From Martensiomyces pterosporus (Eukaryota > Kickxellomycota > Kickxellomycetes > Kickxellales > Kickxellaceae), in assembly GCA_025201845.1 (NCBI GenBank), contig MU604115.1, positions 1-22,921 of the forward strand: DNA of 22,921 nt, written 5' to 3'. How positions within the stretch are numbered: position 1 is the stretch's first letter; the number at the start of each line of letters is the position of its first letter. Below, piece by piece: positions 17,444-22,921 of this stretch. Below the pieces are notes generated by a model that was not told where the DNA came from, did not search any database, and saw only the letters and a list, made by a program, of their open reading frames with translations. Position numbers and translations under genes: made by a program.

Positions 17444-19667
17444 CTACTCCACCTGCTTCTCGGTGATGACTACACCACGGCGAGGATGGATGAGCGCAAA
17501 TCCGACTGCTGCCTTAGGGACAGACACGGTCTTGTATCCATCGATCACGCTATGGAGAATGGCATCAACACTCGACTCGAGCTGGTTCTCGTCTGTTGCA
17601 CTGACAATGTCGATTGTTTTCACTCCTCCGTCGCTCCACTCTTCTGGTTCTGATGTTGCTGTGGCTGCTCCTGATGCCGCAATGGCAGTGCTAGCAGAAC
17701 CCCTTAGCCCGGCCACCGATGCTGCCTGTGATACGAAGCTGCCAAATGGAGGGAATGGGAGAAGCGCGCTCTCCATCGTCCTATCGCTTGGCGGCGATAT
17801 GCTGCTAGCTGCTGGCTCCAATGATGGTTCATCGGCTGATGGCGCACTAGTGGGTGCCATGCCTGCCATTCCCACATCGGCTGAAGATGGTGTAAGTGGC
17901 GACGGCTCAGAAATTGCTAATGATGACGAATCCAGCGGGATGGGCGCCAAGCTAGCAGCTGCACTGGACGCGGTCAGCAAGTCAGCTGGAGCGCTCGCAA
18001 GGACCGATGCGCTTACAGCACTGCCTGGAGACTGTAAACCACTAGCAGCGAATCCGATTGACAGGGACTGGCCAACCGAAGCACCCGACGAAGCACCCAG
18101 CCCTCCAAAGATGTTGAACAGACCACCGCTAAATCCCTGGCGCGATGAGCTGCCAGTAGTAGCCAGTGCTGAGCTGGATGACAGTATCGAAGACTCCGCG
18201 GACATACCAAGTATTGGGCTGCTGGGGGCATCGCTAAGGGTATTTGGGGGGATCGCGAGAGAGCTCTCGCTGCTTGGTGCTGAGCTGCTGCTAGGCCGAA
18301 TGCCTAGAATCGGCGGTCCCATTCCGCTCATAGCATCTGCAGATGATGGAGATGCTAGACTTGATGGGCCTCCCAATGGCGCTAGTGGCGCAAGTGTAGG
18401 CAAGACGGCGGAGCTGGCATCGCTGGACACAGGCACACTCTCTGTTGGCTGGAGATGGCCAGGCGTGCCAACTGCTCCTATAGCTAAAAACCCTATGCAA
18501 ATCAACCAGTATGTTTGTGTCATTAGCATATTGCTTCTCGTAGCGACGCTGTAGCTATAAATAGCACCAATGCACATTTGATAACTTTTGCTTACCTGAT
18601 GACTGATCAGAGAACACGTTGTTGCTTGCCAGCTGTCCAAGAATGTTCCCAAACAAGCCACGAGAAGCGCTAGCTGCACTGCTAATGCTCGCGCTGGTGC
18701 TGCTGCTAACACCTATGCTGCCTACACTCGACTCATCTATGCCGATCAGAGCTGGTGGTTCAAGCGAGCTGCTTATCTCGGTAGGCGCAGAAGAGGTTTG
18801 TGGAGGTGTCGGTAGACCGCTTGAGCTGCTCGGAGTCCTGGCTTCTGATGGTGCCTCGCTCGACTCTTCCGATTTCCCTGAAGACCTATTTTCGCTCAAC
18901 TCTTCAGGCGCTTCAGATTCGGTCAAGTTTGGTAGCTCAGTTGGAGACATTGTAGCGACTGATGGTTCTTCAGACAATCCACCGATGCTACTAAGGAAAG
19001 GCGGAAGCTCAAGAGAGCTAGATAGCGCATGACTTTTGCTAGACACCATAGGTGACTCCGTCAAACTCCCAGAGACACTCTCTGTGGGGAACGACTCTGG
19101 CTCTGGGCGGGGCACAGGTGTTGGTGCCGAGGCTGCACTTGTTAGCACCTCAGCTGGATACGACTCGGCATCGCTACTAGGATTCTGACTGGCTGCTGGA
19201 ATGAGGATAGTCTGGTGTGCGGTAGAATCCCCAGGAAGAATTATGTCAATTTCGGTCATGGGCTGTGCAAACCCACCCTCAATGCTAACTACATTGATTT
19301 GGCTAAATGGCGCGCCATGTGCGTTCTTTGGCGACTTTACTTGCACCTCGAGATAGTACCCTGGACCCACCAGTGGTAGTGGGAGATCAATGGGCTCCAT
19401 TACATCAGCTAGCTTTTCTAGCGCGCTGGCAACGATTTCAAGTGCAACGTTGTATGGCGCTAAATCAAAATTGAACAGTGGCTCATAAGTAGCAGATATC
19501 TCGGGCGCAGCACTGCCCTCCGCCAATTTTGAAGCTGGGGTTGTGGTTAATACTGGTGAGGCGTCACCTAGCTCGCTAGCTGATGCCGCTATGCCACCCG
19601 CTTGGCTAGCGTCCTGGGCTTGTGCAAACGCACGGGAGAGAAGCAAAAACAGCGCAAGCACCTTCAT
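17444..19667 (-). CDS. Secreted Ser-rich protein of unknown function, two exons
   Basis: Exons 18596-19667 and 17444-18483 join in phase 1 to give 703 residues. I do not recognise the family. The protein starts with a classic signal peptide (MKVLALFLLLSRAFAQA), so it is likely exported or a wall component. Residues about 55-165 look globular (YEPLFNFDLAPYNVALEIVA, then GPGYYLEVQVKSP and MTEIDIILPGD). The long middle is rich in Ser, Ala, Pro, Leu and Glu, mucin-like and probably O-glycosylated. The last 65 residues are again ordinary in composition (VKTIDIVSATDENQLESSVD, ending ITEKQVE). No GPI-type hydrophobic tail is present, so GPI anchoring is unlikely. The middle carries short repeated motifs (GLFGNILGQLAS at 337, GLFNIFGGLGAS at 478). 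It is divergent from VPS26, with a TATA box upstream. Confidence 0.72.
18484..18595 (-). other. Intron of the secreted Ser-rich protein gene
   Basis: 112 bases, donor TCAG|GTAAGC, branch TGCTAATGAC, acceptor GGTTTTTAG, phase 1. A second AG nine bases earlier (GCATAG, exon then starting at 18492) is also in frame and would add three residues. A CTACAG further upstream has the wrong phase. Confidence 0.8.
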
Positions 19668-19785
19668 TTTCACAGCCTAGTGTTTAATGGGTATTTCGAG
19701 AAAGAGCTGAATGTGTAGCTAGAGTGAAAGTTGACTGACAAACGACTGCAACATCAATGTCCTTGTATCTACCCGCTTTTGCTCG

Positions 19786-19796
19786 TTATTTATATA
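19786..19796 (-). promoter_or_regulatory. TATA box of the secreted Ser-rich protein gene
   Basis: TATATAAATAA on the minus strand lies about 120 bases upstream of the ATG at 19667. It is the strongest TATA match in the window and suits a regulated rather than housekeeping gene. Confidence 0.5.
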
Positions 19797-20196
19797 CATT
19801 TCATCCGGGTAGGCTCTTTTCAAGGAGGTAGCACTAGCATAGTGGCAGCTGTGTGTGGTCCTGCTATTTCGTTTATTCGCAATACTTGGCGTCGAGTAAA
19901 CGGCATTAACATCAATTCTAAATACTAGTAACCGCTATTAAGGCCAGCATACAACAGGCTTGAGCGGGCAAAAGAGAAAGGACGCATTGCGGAAGGCACT
20001 GCCAGAGAGTGTATGCATGGCATATTAGGTTTTCTACTACTGGCAATTAGACGCGCCATTTCCGTTTTGCCTGAACTGCGGAACAGCTTGCCCAGGCCAT
20101 GGCGCTCATAAGCCACCCATTCCACACTGCGTTCCTTGCGAGTGCGCGACCCGAAACACCGCCCTATTTTTGGGGAAGCCGTCGGCGGTCCCTGTG

Positions 20197-20208
20197 GCTC
20201 ACGTGAGC
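20197..20208. promoter_or_regulatory. 12-base palindromic E-box (GCTCACGTGAGC)
   Basis: A perfect palindrome centred on CACGTG, about 200 bases upstream of the VPS26 ATG. The inner TCACGTGA matches the core preferred by several bHLH-Zip dimers, including those that control lysosomal and vacuolar genes in animals. Any link to retromer regulation here is inference. Confidence 0.45.
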
Positions 20209-20406
20209 TGGCCAAAACAAGAGAGGCGAAAACATACACACGTCACTGCCAAGCTATCAGCCAGCCGCGCCTGCCACGCGCCTTTACGCTTGTTTGCCTT
20301 TCAAGTTCACTTCTATACTGTTCATTCTCCAGTCTGCTTTATTTACTAGCTTGTTCCAGCTCTTCCACACATCGTGCTAGTTTCTTCACATCATTCAGGT
20401 CGGCAC

Positions 20407-21587
20407 ATGGCGCTAGCGGTATGCCCTTTAATGACGCTTGAGCAAGCTGTAAATTGTCAAGCGGAGTTGCTCCGATATACTAATTCATTGCAGTCGGCTT
20501 TCCACACATGCTACTATTTCTCTGCTAACCTTGTAGAATCTGTTTGGGTTTGGTCCAGTAGCGGATGTAAACATTATTCTAAATGGCGAAGATGAGCGTA
20601 AGCAGGTCGAGTACCGGGTCGGAAAGGAAAAGCGCGAGAAGGCACCGCTCTACTTTGATGGAGAGTCCATATCTGGCAAGGCACGTACACCCAGATGCAT
20701 GTTTGGATGCACTGGTCTGCTCTTTTTCTATTGCGCCATTCTAATGCGGCCAGTCCTCCTGGCTTTTTCCTGCACATAAATAGGTTGTCGTTCGCGTGCA
20801 CGAGGGAAAGCAGCTGGAGCACCATGGCATCAAGGTGCAGTTTATCGGCTGTATAGAGATGTTTTATGACCGTGGAAACCACTACGAGTTTGTCTCGCTC
20901 GTCCAGGAGCTAGCAGCGCCCGCCGAGCTGACTAACACGGCAATGTACAGCTTTGAGTTTAAGAATGTTGAGAAGCAGTACGAGAGCTACCAGGGCATAA
21001 ACGTCAAACTGCGCTACTTTATCCAGGCAACAGTGTCGAAGCGTGTCGGCCCTATGACGCAGACTAAGGACCTGTGGGTGTACTCCTACCGCGTGCCTCC
21101 CGAGGTCAACAGCTCGATCCGCATGGAAGTGGGCATCGAGGATTGCCTGCACATCGAGTTTGAGTACAACAAGTCCAAGTACCACTTGAAGGATGTGATT
21201 GTCGGCAAGATCTACTTTCTTCTTGTTCGTATCAAGATCAAACACATGGAACTCTCGATCATTCGTCGTGAAACCACGGGTGCTGCACCAAACCAGTACA
21301 ACGAGAGCGAGACGATTACAAAGTTTGAGATCATGGATGGCGCCCCCGTGCGCGGCGAGACGATACCTATTAGACTCTTCCTCGGCGGGTTTGACTTGAC
21401 GCCGACGTACAGGGACGTGAACAAGAAGTTCTCGACAAGGTACTACTTGAACCTCGTGCTGATTGACGAGGAAAACAGACGGTACTTTAAGCAGCAGGAA
21501 ATTACGCTCTATCGGAAAAACGAGGGCGAAGGAAACGCAATAGACAGCGAAGCCGCCGACACAGACGCATTCATCAACTCTGAGTAG
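20407..21587 (+). CDS. VPS26: Retromer subunit Vps26, three coding exons
   Basis: Exons 20407-20418, 20537-20680 and 20784-21587 join in phase 0 to give 319 residues, close to animal Vps26. Vps26 is the arrestin-fold part of the retromer core with Vps35 and Vps29, which recycles cargo from endosomes. Exon 2 starts [17 protein letters not shown] and ends [10 protein letters not shown]; exon 3 continues [20 protein letters not shown]. The arrestin-like core shows [60 protein letters not shown] and [20 protein letters not shown], all near identical to family consensus as I know it. Exon 1 encodes only four residues (MALA) and is the least certain part. Intron 2 begins with GC. The gene converges on SHY1. 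Confidence 0.93.
20419..20536 (+). other. VPS26 intron 1
   Basis: 118 bases, donor GCG|GTATGC, acceptor CTTGTAG, phase 0. A TGCTAAC branch match lies only about eight bases from the AG, so the TACTAAT further upstream may be the real branch site. The AG just after TACTAAT is in the wrong phase. Confidence 0.7.
20681..20783 (+). other. VPS26 intron 2, GC-AG type
   Basis: 103 bases, donor AAG|GCACGT, branch-like TTCTAAT, acceptor AAATAG. Phase 0. Family conservation of ESISGK-V fixes the junction; the nearest GT (four bases downstream) is in the wrong phase, and the in-frame TAG at the acceptor leaves no other 3' site. Confidence 0.85.
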
Positions 21588-21727
21588 CAGCAGCAGCAAC
21601 GACGGTTGCCATGGTGCTGTTTGGTATCGATAACCGATTACTTCCATTTTTATCTATGTCGCATTAGTGTCTGGCATGCCCATTCTAGCACACAAATGTA
21701 GAACAGTGCAGTGAGAGAGACATGTAT

Positions 21728-22675
21728 TCAAAGGTCACGACCAGCTCTGTTGCGCAGCTGCCTCACATGAGAAGCAGCACTCTGCGGTTTGCGCAAGGTG
21801 TAAAACAACATGCCGCTTGTGATCGCTGCAAGCGAGTACCAAGTAAGCAAGTACTGCAGGTGGTTGTTTCGAATATCAACTTGCGACGGCACTCCAAGCG
21901 GAACACCATGCTTGGCGTTATAAATAGTAGCTGTGACGGAATCTGGCTGGATAGACTCTAGCAGTACGTGCTGCGAGTGTGTGTGCTTGGCCATGAGGTC
22001 TAGATCGATGCTATACCACTCGTTCAATTCGGGGTGGGAAACTGGCGTGAATCTATTCTTTCCAGGCGCCGCACGCACAAATGCAATAAGAGTGACGGGA
22101 CCAGCAGGCTGCCGGGACTCGGGGCGGGCAGCAGGGTCACGCAGCTCGCGGCGGATCCAGCCACGGTTGACAAGCACGCGTGATCCATCTTCACGGACCA
22201 ACGGAGTGACAACAATAAACCCCGGTTCTCCTTCATAGGACCGTGGGCCAACAAGCATCTCGTTGGCATGGTCAAACACACCATGGACAACAACACGGCG
22301 GTATTCGTTTCTGTTGATCTCGTCAGCGGATACACGCAAAGGGAGAGCGACAGGGCTGCGGTGCATCTTGTCGTTCACTTCGTCCAGCAACGCAAGCTTC
22401 CACTTCAGGCGCTGGACTTGCCACGTACCCAGTCCGAAGGCTATCAGCGGAATAGCGCACAGCCCGATCGTTTTCCAAGAGTAAAGCCTGTTACGCCATT
22501 CAGCCTCGGCCACAGAGTCGTCTGCATGGAGTTTTTGCGCATAGGACCTCTTCGCCGCACAAAATGCGCTGCCACTAGAACCAGGATTCAGGCCTTGGCG
22601 ATTAGGCAGCAGCGCAGAAAATGGCTGTAACCTGAGCGGCCTCAGAGACCCAAATGACCGCGCAATGAAAGCCAT
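21728..22675 (-). CDS. SHY1: Cytochrome c oxidase assembly protein Shy1/Surf1
   Basis: Single exon, 315 residues from the first ATG (22675). Shy1/Surf1 acts in the mitochondrial inner membrane during early complex IV assembly, around Cox1 and heme a insertion. The first 45 residues are Arg/Ser/Ala/Leu-rich with no acidic residues, a typical mitochondrial targeting sequence. Transmembrane segment 1 (about 68-86) runs into GLGTWQVQRLKWK (81-93), the family hallmark. The intermembrane domain has NEYRRVVVHGVFDHANEMLV, GFIVVTPLVREDGSRVLVNR and GWIRRELRDP. Near the end RNNHLQYLLTWYSLAA leads into transmembrane segment 2 (about 272-292). It converges on VPS26 with 140 bases between stops, and a tRNA gene lies upstream. 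Confidence 0.95.
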   Translation of the reverse strand: MAFIARSFGSLRPLRLQPFSALLPNRQGLNPGSSGSAFCAAKRSYAQKLHADDSVAEAEWRNRLYSWKTIGLCAIPLIAFGLGTWQVQRLKWKLALLDEVNDKMHRSPVALPLRVSADEINRNEYRRVVVHGVFDHANEMLVGPRSYEGEPGFIVVTPLVREDGSRVLVNRGWIRRELRDPAARPESRQPAGPVTLIAFVRAAPGKNRFTPVSHPELNEWYSIDLDLMAKHTHSQHVLLESIQPDSVTATIYNAKHGVPLGVPSQVDIRNNHLQYLLTWYSLAAITSGMLFYTLRKPQSAASHVRQLRNRAGRDL

Positions 22676-22805
22676 TGCAGAAAATGAAGCGCAAAACAAA
22701 AAATATCTCTCTTACGATAACGAAGTGCGGAAATAAAAGACAAACAGTAGCAGCAGTTTGCCACCAACTCTTGATGACATAAAGAGAATACTGTACAGAG
22801 GGGAG

Positions 22806-22820
22806 AGGCAAAAAGGAAAA
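22806..22820 (-). terminator. Pol III terminator of tRNA-Val
   Basis: On the minus strand, TTTT and TTTTT runs lie about 10 to 20 bases after the tRNA 3' end, the normal place for an RNA polymerase III stop. Confidence 0.6.
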
Positions 22821-22829
22821 GGAAGTGAG

Positions 22830-22903
22830 TGATTTCTGCCAGGTTCGAACTGGCGACCGTCTGCGTGTTAGGCAGACGTGATAACCAACTACACCAAGAA
22901 ATC
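22830..22903 (-). tRNA. tRNA-Val (anticodon AAC)
   Basis: The minus strand folds as a full cloverleaf: acceptor stem GATTTCT/AGAAATC plus discriminator A, D arm GTGTAGTTGGTTATCAC, anticodon stem TCTGC/GCAGA with loop CTAACAC (anticodon AAC, read as IAC after editing), and T arm GCCAG-TTCGAAC-CTGGC. There is no intron. T-rich runs (TTTTCCTTTTT) shortly 3' on the minus strand can serve as the Pol III terminator. Confidence 0.95.
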
Positions 22904-22921
22904 GCTTCCAACTGGAACTTC

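Larger units (their letters stand above)
19668..20406. other. Divergent promoter region of the secreted protein gene and VPS26
   Basis: 739 bases between start codons. It holds the TATA box near the left gene and a 12-base palindromic E-box near VPS26. A 100-codon open frame on the minus strand (about 19925-20239) has no early ATG and no recognisable domain. The last 150 bases before VPS26 are T/C-rich on the + strand, as expected of a leader. Confidence 0.6.

Noticed and set aside
19925..20239. 104-codon frame on the minus strand between the secreted protein gene and VPS26
   Set aside because: It starts at a non-ATG codon, has no domain, and overlaps the expected promoter region.
20374..20595. 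73-codon frame across VPS26 exon 1, intron 1 and exon 2
   Set aside because: It is out of frame with the conserved VPS26 sequence in exon 2 and explains nothing.
22642..22911. 89-codon open frame on the minus strand at the right edge
   Set aside because: It is a translation through the tRNA-Val gene and the SHY1 leader, a common artefact.
1..22921. A gene cluster or novel multi-gene system
   Set aside because: All recognised genes are unrelated core eukaryotic functions with independent promoters; I found no mobile element, repeat array or shared pathway.

Overview
The window is nuclear DNA of a fungus. The genes carry short spliceosomal introns (about 100 to 265 bases) with GTAAG-type donors and CTAA-type branch sites, and the products are clear eukaryotic housekeeping proteins. 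The protein set and intron style fit an early-diverging lineage of the zoosporic/zygomycete grade; Kickxellales (Coemansia-like) is my best guess. That placement is an inference from gene content, not a database result. I see no plasmid, phage, transposon, CRISPR array or horizontally acquired island.

Left part (1-7324): a possible C-terminal tail of a + strand membrane protein (1-87), a questin-oxidase-like gene on the minus strand, then a roughly 0.9 kb divergent intergenic region shared with URA5 (orotate phosphoribosyltransferase, +). URA5 converges on the two-exon SMC4 condensin gene (minus).

Middle (7325-12769): SMC4 is head-to-head with an RPAP3-type TPR co-chaperone (+). That gene converges on ADA3/NGG1 (SAGA/ADA adaptor, minus, two exons). 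ADA3 is head-to-head with RFT1 (ER lipid-linked oligosaccharide protein, +), which converges on PSY2 (PP4 regulatory subunit 3, minus).

Right part (12770-22921): PSY2 has five coding exons, four of them packed into the N-terminal domain. Upstream of it, after about 0.96 kb without a recognisable gene, lies a two-exon minus-strand gene for a large secreted Ser-rich protein of unknown function. That gene is divergent from VPS26 (retromer, +, three coding exons including a 12-base first exon and a GC-AG intron). VPS26 converges on SHY1/SURF1 (cytochrome oxidase assembly, minus). A tRNA-Val(AAC) on the minus strand closes the window.

The genes do not form one pathway. They are unrelated core functions (pyrimidine synthesis, condensin, R2TP chaperone, SAGA, N-glycosylation, PP4, retromer, complex IV assembly) in alternating divergent and convergent pairs. 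I do not see a previously undescribed multi-gene system. The least explained items are the secreted Ser-rich protein, the retained RPAP3_C domain in a fungal co-chaperone, and several unusual splice choices. Splice sites were derived by hand from reading frame, GT/AG or GC/AG rules and remembered family conservation; no transcript data were available.
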